This document shows positions 10,692-20,129 of a stretch of 64,000 nucleotides of DNA, one piece after another. Position numbers and translations under genes: made by a program. How positions within the stretch are numbered: the stretch's first letter is position 1; every line of letters begins with the position of its first letter. The DNA is from Thelephora terrestris. Taxonomy: Eukaryota > Basidiomycota > Agaricomycetes > Thelephorales > Thelephoraceae. The stretch is taken from assembly GCA_015956445.1 (NCBI GenBank), contig WIUZ02000009.1, forward strand, positions 930,001 to 994,000. The letters run 5' to 3'. The notes beneath the pieces are model-generated. The model was not told the origin of the DNA. It made no database searches and worked only from the letters and a program-made list of their open reading frames with translations.

Positions 10692-13600
10692 TCAGAAGAA
10701 TTCAAGGCCTAAGGCATCTCTAAATTTTCTGAGTTTGACGACTCCAAGGTTCTTCGTCAGGAGATCCGCGGGATTGTCATCTCCGGGAATGAAATACACT
10801 ACCACGCGTCCATCATTGATGACTTCGCGAATATAATGATAGCGGATGTCAATGTGTTTCGACCTCTTTTCAGTGACCGGGTTTGAGGCGATAAAGATCG
10901 AGCCTTGGTTATCTCCGCAGATTGGGATGGCTTTAAGGTCATAGCCGAGCTCCCCCAGTAGGGTATGCATCCAGACTACTTGGCGGCTACAGTCGGAAAG
11001 CGCCATGTATTCAGCCTCAGTGGACGACAGCGCAATGGTTCTCTGCGCTCTTGAGGTCCATGAGATGAGTCCTTTTGCCATTCGGACAAAGTATCCACTT
11101 TGGGATCGTCTCTGAGTGGGGTCTGAGGCCCAGTCTGAGTCGGTACAGGCTGAGATACCTTCCCGTGAATCTCCGTCGTAGGTTAATCGATATTTGGAAG
11201 TCCCGATTAAATAGCGGCAGATATACAGCGCTTTCTCGACGTGCTCTTTTGATGGGTTTGCAGCATATTGCGCAAGTTTGGTGACCGCGAAGGCGATATC
11301 AGGTCGGGTACCCAGCATTAGGTACAGTAAGGAACCGATTATGGTCTGGAACCTGCTTCGTCTTTCCGGGCATGCTACCTCTGTTGATGGAGTTGGTACA
11401 TACCCGGCTGGAAGGGGGGTTGGAGCAACTTTTGCATTTTGCATCCCACATCGCTCGAGGACTGTCTGGAGGTAGGCGCATTGATCTATAGAAATCTTGC
11501 TGCCATGTCGAGTGATCCTCATGCGGAGGAAATCGGTTAGGTCTCCTAGATCCCTAGTTTCCCATATCTTCATGAACTCCCCCTTGAGCTGCTCCGTAAG
11601 CGCTGTGTGGGGTCCGGTAAAAATGGCATCGTCTACATAGATTAACGCAATTACGAATTTTCCATCTTTATCCTGGTAAATGAAGATCCCGGCATCTGAG
11701 CTCAAGGATTTGAATCCGAGCTTTTCCATGGACCGTTTCAGGGCTCGCCACCATGCGAGTCCGGCTTGTTTCAGTCCGTAGAGGGCACGCTTTAAGCGGA
11801 GAACATGAGTCTCTTTTCCAGGAGCTACGAATCCCTCTGGTTGTTCCATGTAGATCTCCTCGTCGAGTTCGCCGTATAGGTACGCATTTCGAACATCAAG
11901 TCCTTTAAGGACCCATCCTCCGAGGGCGGCCATTGCAAATATTAGGCGCACTGTCTCGAATCGGACAACGGGGGAGAACACGGCATCGTAGTCCATTCCC
12001 TCAACCTGTGAGAAGCCTTTCGCTACTAAGCGGGCTTTCTTGCGACCATCTGGTTTCTGGTCGAATACCCAGCGGTTTTTAATAACCTTGCGGCCTCGGG
12101 GGCGCTCCACCAGGTCGTATACGTTACGCTTGCGAAGAGCTTCCAACTCTTCGTTGCAAGCTGTCCTCCATTCCTCGAGCTCAGCCTGTGGTAGTGTGGC
12201 GATGTCTCGGTATTTCCATTCTTTTGGAGTTTTTCCGTCGGCGGTTGGTGAGACAGCCTTCGAAATCAAGAGGTTTTGGAGTTCTACTCCCCCTTCCCGG
12301 CATAGCCTAGCTAGAAGGGCGTCAGTGTCCTCCTCAGGGGTGGTAAATCCGGATGGTTCAACGGATTTCTCAACCTCATCTTCGGACTCCGACACCACTC
12401 CAGTCTCTTCCTCGGCGGAGGATTCTCTCTCAGGAAGTGGCTGCGTGCTAGGTCCGGGAACTGTTCCTGAACTTCGCCCGCGCCTAGGTGCCACGGAAAA
12501 ATCTCCGACAACCTTCTTCCAATCCTTCATTCGCCGGGTAGACTTAATTATTTCTACCGGGTGTTTACTACCGTAAACATTGCCGGGCTTGGCCGGTACT
12601 TTCCGCTCACGCTGAGGCCTCCGAGCTTTAACAGGTGATGGAGGCATAACCGCTGGCGGAGCGGGTGGTGCATCCTCAGGGCCGGAATCAGAGCTAGAGC
12701 TGGGCGTAGGCGATCTCGGCGGCTCCGAACTGGGCGCTCTAGATTGCACCGGCGTTTGTGGCTGTGGTGCGGGCTCAATAGCACGTTCCTTGCCTTTTGA
12801 GGAAGGCTTGGGGGTAGGTTTGGGACGCGCTGAGGGTGTTGCGTCATCCTCCTCTTGTCCTCCTGGAAGGGGACACTGGCAGTCACCGTCTTTATGACAG
12901 TGATGACTGGGTAAGGGTGGCGCAGCAGATTGCAGCCGTGTGTTGCGCCGTGTACTGGCAGTTGGGCACTTTGGAAAGTGCAACTCATCGAAGGTGGCTT
13001 GTGCGGCGGAGAAGATAATGTTATTTGGTCCGCGCATGAAGATCCATCCTTTTCCTCCCGGGTGGGTCCCTAGGTAGGTCATCAACTCCGACCGGGGTGC
13101 GAGTTTATTTACCCGTACTTCTTCCGGGATGAAGACGTATGCTCCGCAACCGAGGACCCGAAGATGATCAATCGATGGCTTACTTCCATTCAATAGCTGG
13201 AATGGGGTCTGCCAGTTTAGGCGACGATTCGGCGTTCGATTGTAAACGTGAGTTGCGTGGTCAATGGCGAATTCCCACCAGGATTGAGGGAGGCAAGCCT
13301 GCAATCTCATGGATTCTGCCTTATCCATCAATGTTCGAATGATCCTTTCCGCGCGGCCATTTTGCTGGTGTGCATGCGGGATAGACTGGAGGATCTCGAT
13401 TCCCTTTTCCTTGAGCATCGTTGTAAATGTTAGGGACGTGTATTCTCCCCCGGCATCGGACATCCATCGGCGTACTCTCTTCTGGTACTTGGTTTCAACC
13501 ATAGCCAGGAAATGCCTGGTAGCCACGAGTGCAGCGTCCTTAGTGCGCAAATTCATGGTCCAGGCGTGTGAGGTATAGTCGTCATAGAAGACGATTGAGT

Positions 13601-15581
13601 ACTTGTATTTGCGATAGGATTCAATGGGGAAGGTCTTCAGGTCCGAGTGGATCAGCTCGAAAGGGGCAGTTGCTCTGGTGCTGGAAGGGGGAAAGGTTTT
13701 ATTGGTCATCTTTCCTTGCGCGCATCCAGTACAGAGGTGCTCTCTTGGGATTTCGACATGAGGAAAATCCTTGACATGTTTCCCGGCCTTTTGGATCACT
13801 TCTTTAGAGGGGTGAGCCAGTCGGCGGTGCATGATCTCAAAATCAGCATCGTATATGGTTTCAATTTTGGCAGCAGTAAGTTGCGCCCCGAGGAGAGTTC
13901 TGATGATGTAAATACTATCATCCTCGGTTCGAGGGTGGAAGGTAAGAAACTTGGTTTCTTCTTCGTAGAGTGAAATTTCGCGAGCACTCCCCCTCGAGAA
14001 GAGTCCGCTTTTGAGGAACTGGCCAAGAGATAATAGCCTATGGGATATTTCAGGAACAAAATAGACAGGGTTTAGCCTAACAGCCCTTTCGTCTACGTAG
14101 AGGATCACTGTTCCTTTACCGATGATCGTTGTGAAAGTAGTCGCAGTCCTTAGAGGAATGGGTTCGATTGCCTCGTATTCAACAAAATCATTCATATCGA
14201 AGGTAAAGTGCCGGGATGCACCAGAGTCGAGCATCCACACGGCTTCAGTTTCACTCAGGGCGGACAAGGTCAAACAAGTGTATTCGGAAGCTACTACTGA
14301 AGAATTACGTTTATCTTCAGCTGCTGTGGAGTCGTTAGTATCGTTACTCAACACTTGAATACTTGTTTCATACCTTCCGCCAGACGGGCCGGCAACCGAC
14401 ACGGGGGATCCAACAACCATCTCATCACCCGACCATCCCAGGCTCACTTCATCCTCGCTTGGCGGGGTACGCGCCTTTTTGCGAGGTCGAGGATCGACCG
14501 TCTGTTCGCAGGAGCGCTCCAGTCGTTTGAGGGTCTCAATCGTGGGCGTGACGCCTAGTCGTGCTGAGAGATCTCTTGCCTTCTGAACGGAGGGGTAGAA
14601 GGAAGGGGTCCCTGCACCTTCACGATGGACCGGGAGGGAGCGTGTGGGAAAGGCTGCCATAGAGGCGAAGCCGTAGTCAGTGGCTGACATACCGGAGCTA
14701 GACGCAACTGGAGGTTGAGGGGGGATGGGAGAGGGTATGGGGGGCTCCTCAGACTGTTGTGCCTGTTGTTGGAACCTTCCTCGGCCTCCTCTGGTTCCTC
14801 GTCGGTTACGTCCTCGTCCACCTTGGCCCTGGGGTTGATCCCCGCTGTACTGCTGCTGTTGCTGGAAATTGGGGTTTCCAGGAGTGCGCTGTACATTGGA
14901 CAGCCTATGCGCCTGCTGTCTACCTTTGCCGTTGGACGTCTGCTCCCATGCGAGGAGGATTGACCGCCGAAGACCATCCACATCAAGCTTGGTTAGATCC
15001 TCCGTCTGGCAAATTGCCTGTGGAATGTTATTGTATGACGGAGGAAGCTTTGACATGAGCATCATTGCTTTGATGAAAGGGGGGATGACGGCGTCTTCCC
15101 CGTTGCTCTCAAGTCGGCCGATATGGGAAGCAAACTTGTCTAAGGCGGGCGTGGGGTCTTGTCCCTCGAGGATCTTGACCTCCATCGCATGTTTGAACTC
15201 CAGGTAGATTCCGATGATCCCTGGCTTTCCATACTCCTTCTCGATTGCTTTGAGAAGGGCGGCAGCGCTGGTTTCAGCTCGGTACTTGTACTGGATATCC
15301 GGGACAAGGCGCAGGAGGATGTTGCCGAGGGCTTTATCATTTGCCTCAGCCCATGCGTCTACTTCGTCTTGGTTATCAGTGCCTTCCTGTGCCTGAGTCA
15401 ATAGGTTGTTCTCGGCATCATAGGTGGCTTCAGTTTTTGGCCATACCTCGAGGGTAGGTTCCTTTTTCTGGATCGTCCTCCATTGTCCTTGCGACATTAG
15501 GTATGAACGCATTGGCCCAGCCCACTGTTGGTAGTTCGGGCCGGAGAGGACGGGGACGAGGGAGGTGAGTTGAGAAGACAT
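10692..15581 (-). CDS. Copia Gag-Pol polyprotein, intact
   Basis: Single frame of about 1629 aa starting at ATG 15579-15581 (MSSQLTS). In order: a UBN2-like Gag (residues about 1-215); a Gln/Gly/Arg-rich linker with RGRNRRGTRGGRGR in place of a CCHC zinc knuckle; an aspartic protease (MLDSGASRH); the integrase zinc-binding region (HRRLAHP ... CTGCAQGK); the integrase core with HSDLK, SDAGGEY and NGRAERI acidic residues; a Ser/Pro-rich linker; a reverse transcriptase with YVDDAIF; and an RNase H ending with STEAEYMALS and HIDIRYHYIREV. No internal stop or frameshift was seen, so the element may be competent. It acts in virus-like particles (family knowledge). Confidence 0.97.
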   Translation of the reverse strand: MSSQLTSLVPVLSGPNYQQWAGPMRSYLMSQGQWRTIQKKEPTLEVWPKTEATYDAENNLLTQAQEGTDNQDEVDAWAEANDKALGNILLRLVPDIQYKYRAETSAAALLKAIEKEYGKPGIIGIYLEFKHAMEVKILEGQDPTPALDKFASHIGRLESNGEDAVIPPFIKAMMLMSKLPPSYNNIPQAICQTEDLTKLDVDGLRRSILLAWEQTSNGKGRQQAHRLSNVQRTPGNPNFQQQQQYSGDQPQGQGGRGRNRRGTRGGRGRFQQQAQQSEEPPIPSPIPPQPPVASSSGMSATDYGFASMAAFPTRSLPVHREGAGTPSFYPSVQKARDLSARLGVTPTIETLKRLERSCEQTVDPRPRKKARTPPSEDEVSLGWSGDEMVVGSPVSVAGPSGGRYETSIQVLSNDTNDSTAAEDKRNSSVVASEYTCLTLSALSETEAVWMLDSGASRHFTFDMNDFVEYEAIEPIPLRTATTFTTIIGKGTVILYVDERAVRLNPVYFVPEISHRLLSLGQFLKSGLFSRGSAREISLYEEETKFLTFHPRTEDDSIYIIRTLLGAQLTAAKIETIYDADFEIMHRRLAHPSKEVIQKAGKHVKDFPHVEIPREHLCTGCAQGKMTNKTFPPSSTRATAPFELIHSDLKTFPIESYRKYKYSIVFYDDYTSHAWTMNLRTKDAALVATRHFLAMVETKYQKRVRRWMSDAGGEYTSLTFTTMLKEKGIEILQSIPHAHQQNGRAERIIRTLMDKAESMRLQACLPQSWWEFAIDHATHVYNRTPNRRLNWQTPFQLLNGSKPSIDHLRVLGCGAYVFIPEEVRVNKLAPRSELMTYLGTHPGGKGWIFMRGPNNIIFSAAQATFDELHFPKCPTASTRRNTRLQSAAPPLPSHHCHKDGDCQCPLPGGQEEDDATPSARPKPTPKPSSKGKERAIEPAPQPQTPVQSRAPSSEPPRSPTPSSSSDSGPEDAPPAPPAVMPPSPVKARRPQRERKVPAKPGNVYGSKHPVEIIKSTRRMKDWKKVVGDFSVAPRRGRSSGTVPGPSTQPLPERESSAEEETGVVSESEDEVEKSVEPSGFTTPEEDTDALLARLCREGGVELQNLLISKAVSPTADGKTPKEWKYRDIATLPQAELEEWRTACNEELEALRKRNVYDLVERPRGRKVIKNRWVFDQKPDGRKKARLVAKGFSQVEGMDYDAVFSPVVRFETVRLIFAMAALGGWVLKGLDVRNAYLYGELDEEIYMEQPEGFVAPGKETHVLRLKRALYGLKQAGLAWWRALKRSMEKLGFKSLSSDAGIFIYQDKDGKFVIALIYVDDAIFTGPHTALTEQLKGEFMKIWETRDLGDLTDFLRMRITRHGSKISIDQCAYLQTVLERCGMQNAKVAPTPLPAGYVPTPSTEVACPERRSRFQTIIGSLLYLMLGTRPDIAFAVTKLAQYAANPSKEHVEKALYICRYLIGTSKYRLTYDGDSREGISACTDSDWASDPTQRRSQSGYFVRMAKGLISWTSRAQRTIALSSTEAEYMALSDCSRQVVWMHTLLGELGYDLKAIPICGDNQGSIFIASNPVTEKRSKHIDIRYHYIREVINDGRVVVYFIPGDDNPADLLTKNLGVVKLRKFRDALGLEFF

Positions 15582-15971
15582 TTGTTTTGGGAGGTGGAAG
15601 TCCTGCAACCAATAACAAGTTTCATCAGTTTATCGTACGCTTTTCTTTTGGTGCCAGAAGCAAATGAAAGGGGGAGAAGCAGTCTTTCCTTTCAAGGATT
15701 ACTTTAGTGAGAAGCTTTATCGCATATTGCCTCATTCCACACCGTCGGCAGATGTTAATCGACTACCCTCCCCTGTGGGGTCTACGAATGTGTGTTGTGC
15801 TCAGCTTTGGCTAGTCACTGTTTCATCCCTTCTTGGGGTTTTTGACTTTTTGTTCTAAGTCCCCTTCCTACGCAGTGGATAGCGCAGTGGCAGCCATTAA
15901 GGCGCACTAAGGTAAGATTAGAGCCTGTTCACAGCGCAGCCACAGAGGCGCAGCTTGGAACACAGGGCATA

Positions 15972-15987
15972 GCCCGGGCTCATAACC
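15972..15987 (-). other. Primer-binding site, half-tRNA-iMet type
   Basis: Directly inside the 5' LTR the element sense strand reads GGTTATGAGCCCGGG. This is complementary to the anticodon stem-loop of initiator tRNA-Met (GGCTCATAACC), not to its 3' CCA end. Drosophila copia is known to prime with a 5' half of initiator tRNA-Met, and this site fits that mode. Confidence 0.7.
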
Positions 15988-16340
15988 TGTTGAGCAGGCA
16001 GAGTATAATATTATACTACTACATGGATACTCTAATCCTTACCTGAAGGGGAGAGGCTTTATAGTTGCTAGTGGGAGAGAGAGAGAGAGAAGCGATTGAT
16101 TGATCTATGGACACATGAGGGGTATATACTATCTACTCTATTAACGTCACATCTATACAGTGTGACTGATGCATGGTCCGTGCGGCGGCTTTAAGGCACG
16201 CGCGCGTTATACCGATCGATCGGGTCACTGATGTGACACCGTCCCTTCGGGTCGCTTATTCAGCGCTCTCCGGCATCGGCTCTCGCACGAAGCGGTAGAG
16301 CCGGTTGACCCGTTGCCGGACACAGACCTTCGGTTCAACA
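15988..16340 (-). repeat. 5' LTR of Copia element (353 bp)
   Basis: Right copy in the window, 5' LTR in element orientation. Near-identical to 10261-10615. Confidence 0.95.
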
Positions 16341-17794
16341 ACCTTCGTCGTATGAACTTGAGGAGGAGCACATCCACATCAAAGAGGTCCAGTACCATGG
16401 GGGTTTTGCAGACGTGAGCGATGGAGAATACCAGGGACGCACCGTGGCGATCAAATCCCTCAGAATGGACAGGGTGGACCCTGAAAAGAGCTTCAAGGTA
16501 TTTTCGGTCAACCTCGTAAACCACTTCTGTTAACTTTCTCCCAGCGGCTGTGCCGAGAGGTCGTAGTCTGGAAACATTTGTCTCACCCTAATATCTTGCC
16601 CTTGCTCGGGGTTTCCTTCCCTGCTAACCCACATCGGTTCCGTGTCCTCACTGAGTGGATGCCCAACGGAAATATCATGCAGTATGCAAAGTCAAATCGC
16701 ACGGCAAATCGTTTGCAGTTGGTAAGCCTCCTCTCGATTCTCTCGTGAATTTTCTCTAGCTTATGAGGAACCTTCAGCTTTCAGAGGTCATGTCCGGAGT
16801 GACCTATTTCCACGACCTCGGTATCGTTCACGCGGATATCAAAGGGGTGCGTCCAATGACCTTTAGGTATCCACTTCTCGGGCCTCACAGCCAAGAGAAA
16901 TAGGCAAACATCCTAGTCGACGACATGGGCGTCGCTCGCGTTGCGGATTTCGGTCTGATGACGATAACCGATCTGACCGCCACATTTTTATCTGAACCCG
17001 GCGATTCAGGCGGTGGGACGTGGTCTCGGATGAGTCCAGAATTGCTGAATCCGAAAGACTTTGGTTCGGATGGTCGTCCGACCCGTGAGTCCGACTGTTA
17101 TGCACTCGGAATGCTGATATACGAGGTGGGCTGATCGCGCTCAACACGCTGGTCTTTCACTAACACATCCCAGTTTTTGACAGGCCTCCGGCCGTTTCCT
17201 CATGTGCAAGCCCCCCCGCTTATTCTAGCTATACTAGATGGGGTGCGCCCGGAGAAGCCCCCTCACGCTGAATCTTTCGGCTTCTCCGATACCCTGTGGG
17301 GGTTGCTGCAGTCATGCTGGAGCGAAAGAAGCTCAACTCGGCCGACCGCCGGAGAGCTACTTGATCACATTGTCTCTATCTCTCCTAGTTGGATTCCCCC
17401 TACGGTGTATCCTGCTGTCATGACTGATATCGCCGCTTCAAATTTACCCAACTCTTTGTCAGCTACCTTATCGCACCTTACGTGAGAGATGTAGCACCAG
17501 TGACCGAGCGTTATTACCATCTTTGTATCACTATTTTTCCTGTATATCCGAACGCTGCGTCGTTTCGGAGAGTAGTTTTACCAGGAGTGTTACCGTCTTG
17601 AGGTTTCAGTTCGAGCCAGGCTCACACGGCTGTTTTCTTTTTGAGGTCAGAGACCAATGCGGCCGTGGGCCATGGAGCAGCTTCCTGAGAGCACTGTCGT
17701 CCCAGTTCTGTCCCGTTGATCAGATGTGCACCGTATTATATATATCACATATTAGGCAAGCTTATATTACATCCAAGGGCGAATCGGATATCTG

Positions 17795-18637
17795 TCATTT
17801 CTGCAGACTATTGAATAATTCCTTCAGTTGGGTGTTGTTCGCCAGGCTCACGTTGGGGAAGGACCCCTTCGCACCCTCCACGAGGAAACCGCCCAATGTC
17901 CCAGCCGGTAATCCCATACAGGAACTGGTGACCAAGGGACCTAAGGTGGTGTCTAGGACTCGGCCGATGCCACTCTTCTGATTTTGCCGCTGGCCAGTGT
18001 GGGCGGGGAAGAAGTAACCCGGGCGGGCAACTAGCAACCTGGTCGTAGGGGTGTCCAAAGCTTTCGCCAATTCTGTCTCGGCCCGGCCCTGCACATGGTA
18101 TCTATCTTCAGCCAGCGAGAGGATGAAATCTATGTAGATTTGCGAACCTTGCCCCGCGCCCACAAAAACATGGATTTCTGAGAGGGGTCAGAACCCTCTC
18201 CGCCGACGTACACGAAGTAGAATAGCTTGTCCGTGCTTCCGACACCGGCCTTCTTGAGAGCTTCGACGGCTGCGAGGGGGAAGTCGACGTGGATCTTCAT
18301 GTACTCTTCCTCGGAGAGACCTTGGATCGACTTTCCGAGTGCCCAGACGCACCCGTCGTGGTCGGCGATCTGGGAGATGACGTCCTCAGGATATTGTGAA
18401 AAGTCGTTTATGATGATCGTTTTTGATTTCTGGCTGGCGTTCGAGGGAAGGTCTGCCCATGAAGGGACTTCGCGTCGAAGGAGAAGGGTGATGTTGGACA
18501 CGGATGGATCGGCTAAGGCAGCAAGATACGCAGCGAATCCGGCTAAAAAAGGAGACTCCGGTGTCAGATATTGCTCAAAGGAAGAAGACTGCGAAAGTAC
18601 CTGTTCCGGTGGCACCAGTAATGATCAACTTTGACAT
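17795..18637 (-). CDS. NAD(P)-binding Rossmann protein, TIP30/HTATIP2-like (copy 2)
   Basis: Exons 18601-18637, 18148-18542 and 17795-18088 have the same lengths as copy 1 (37, 395, 294 nt) and encode 241 aa. TGATGTAG is rebuilt across the first intron; WALGKS, YFVYVGGEGS and RAETELAKAL are kept. Differences from copy 1 are scattered and mostly conservative, and no stop is visible, so both copies look functional. It sits just 3' of kinase B and converges with it, at 310 bp spacing. Copy 1 lies 4.8 kb from kinase A. The pairing suggests that a kinase-Rossmann block was duplicated. Confidence 0.8.
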
Positions 18638-20129
18638 GTTCTGGACTGAGCCCGAGGCTTGGAGGGCGGTGGGGATCGGTGAGTAGGGAAGGGGATAACT
18701 TGCTGTCTGCCAGTCATCTCCACCGAGTTTATATATCCTCTGTATTCAAAAGACCACGCAGAGAGGGCGAGGACGCGGAGGCAATTGGCCGAAGCCGGTG
18801 GGACGCGCCAGCTCGGCGTGAGGAGTTGGGGTGGGTCACTGTATCATCCAACTTGATCGAATCATCTTCCATTTTCACTGCGGGTGTTACACTGCTTATA
18901 CTCGACATGAGTTAGTGATGAGATTCCCGGTGGCTGTGTGGGGTGCGAATCCAGTCAAGTCCTCGTCGCCCATAACCGGTAACTCGTTGATCGGCGGAGG
19001 CGCAGCGGTCCGAACCTGTCTGCCCACTGCAGCCGCAATCTCGGAGTCATCTCGTTTTTCGTCGGCTTATGTACCAACCGGTACCAGGTAAAAAGTATAG
19101 ACACTAGTATTTCGACAGTTGTTGCCGTCATCGTATCACTTGCTCACCATTTGTATCGTGTTTCCTTTGCTGCTCTTCGTGCGCATGCTGGTGAGGACAA
19201 AATCGTACACACGAGGAAGCCGATTGGTTTCAACCTGGTCATATCATCTCTCACCGTACGTTCCCACTACCGATATTGGCACTCCCTGGTAATGGATTCG
19301 GTTTGTGCGGTCATCCCAGGCGGTCCCAGTGGCACAAATGGCATACCACGATATCGCAGACAGTAAGAAGAAGGTCAGTGAGAGGTATAGCTTCAACCAC
19401 AAGCGTACCCCAGATGAGGACGGTATAGATCGTACCTGCCGTTTGGGAGAGGCCTGGGATGGATAGAAATAGCGACGGCGGAACCTGAGGATGAGTTTTT
19501 CTCCTCTACGCTGCAGATTTTTTGTGATTTTTGGTACGAGTTCGCTTTGGAATGACACCAGTACCGAGAAGTGATGCCTAGCAATAATCGCTGGGTGTTC
19601 GCTTCGTTTACCACGTATGTATGATCTACGATGCCTTAGGGCGAGAATCCTGCACAGCCCTTGGTATGGTGACCACATAAAACGTTCCGTGAAGTAGGCA
19701 GCTTGTTCGGTCGCGGCACCAGACAGCACCAGACCAGGCGCGGATTGGCAGCGAGCGGGTGAACGTTCGTGGGAAATTTTACCTAGACCGCTCGACTCGG
19801 CTCGAGGCCTGCCCTGGTGGCGACGCGCGGCGCTCCGAAACACGCTATCCCCCGTTATTCCAGGAGCTAACGTGTGCCTGTCGCTTTACGCCCTCAGTAT
19901 GGACCTGGAGCGCGTCATATCACTCGTAGCATCATCCAGTCGTTCATCTCGAAGCCCTAGACGCGCAGTCTAGGGGTTTGGGATGCGGCCTGGAGCGGAT
20001 ACCCCACAGTATAGCCCTCTGCCCCTCTACCCCTCGATGGCAGTATAAAGTTTTTGAGGTCAGGGGGATAACCCAATCATCAGAACCCGCAACTGCTCTC
20101 TTACACTATTTTCATCCTCACAGCTCGCA
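18638..20129. other. Intergenic region 5' of phosphoketolase 1
   Basis: It begins with the promoter block shared with copy 1 (18723-18830). The remainder contains a long minus-strand frame (19244-19843) without recognisable domain or start context, which I do not accept as a gene. The end is the phosphoketolase promoter and leader. Confidence 0.45.

Larger units (their letters stand above)
10261..16340 (-). mobile_element. Full-length Ty1/Copia LTR retrotransposon
   Basis: LTRs at 10261-10615 and 15988-16340 both start TGTTGA and end TCAACA. A 5-bp target duplication ACCTT lies at 10256-10260 and 16341-16345. The internal part holds one long minus-strand Gag-Pol frame, a primer-binding site and a polypurine tract. 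LTRs differ only by one TA unit in a short TA run, so the insertion is very recent. It lies in a coding exon of kinase B. Confidence 0.97.
9475..17485 (+). pseudogene. TKL protein kinase gene split by a Copia element (kinase B)
   Basis: The 5' part ends in an exon that reads FVDFLDQ (to 10118), an intron 10119-10169, then VLMHSHLDKKLRRR...ICEARAIV up to 10260. Removing 10261-16340 and one copy of the ACCTT duplication continues the same exon as PSSYELEEEHIHIK and GGFADVSDGEYQG, then VAIK. Further exons are 16545-16721, 16778-16846, 16904-17125 and 17174-17485. Motifs: glycine loop GGFADV, VAIK lysine, HADIKG, DFG (VADFGLM) and MSPE. The coding parts have no other visible lesion, so the insertion is probably the only break. 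The N-terminal exons left of about 9918 are uncertain. Function of the family: cytosolic signalling kinase, substrate unknown. Confidence 0.8.

Noticed and set aside
12040-12576. Plus-strand frames within the Copia internal region
   Set aside because: They lie antisense to the intact Gag-Pol frame and have no recognisable content.
15890-15987. tRNA-like words next to the 5' LTR
   Set aside because: Only the anticodon-arm match to initiator tRNA-Met is convincing; no full cloverleaf can be drawn. It is the primer-binding site, not a tRNA gene.
19244-19843. 199-codon minus-strand frame before phosphoketolase 1
   Set aside because: Low-complexity basic composition, no domain, no splice-linked continuation. 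One hydrophobic stretch alone is not enough.
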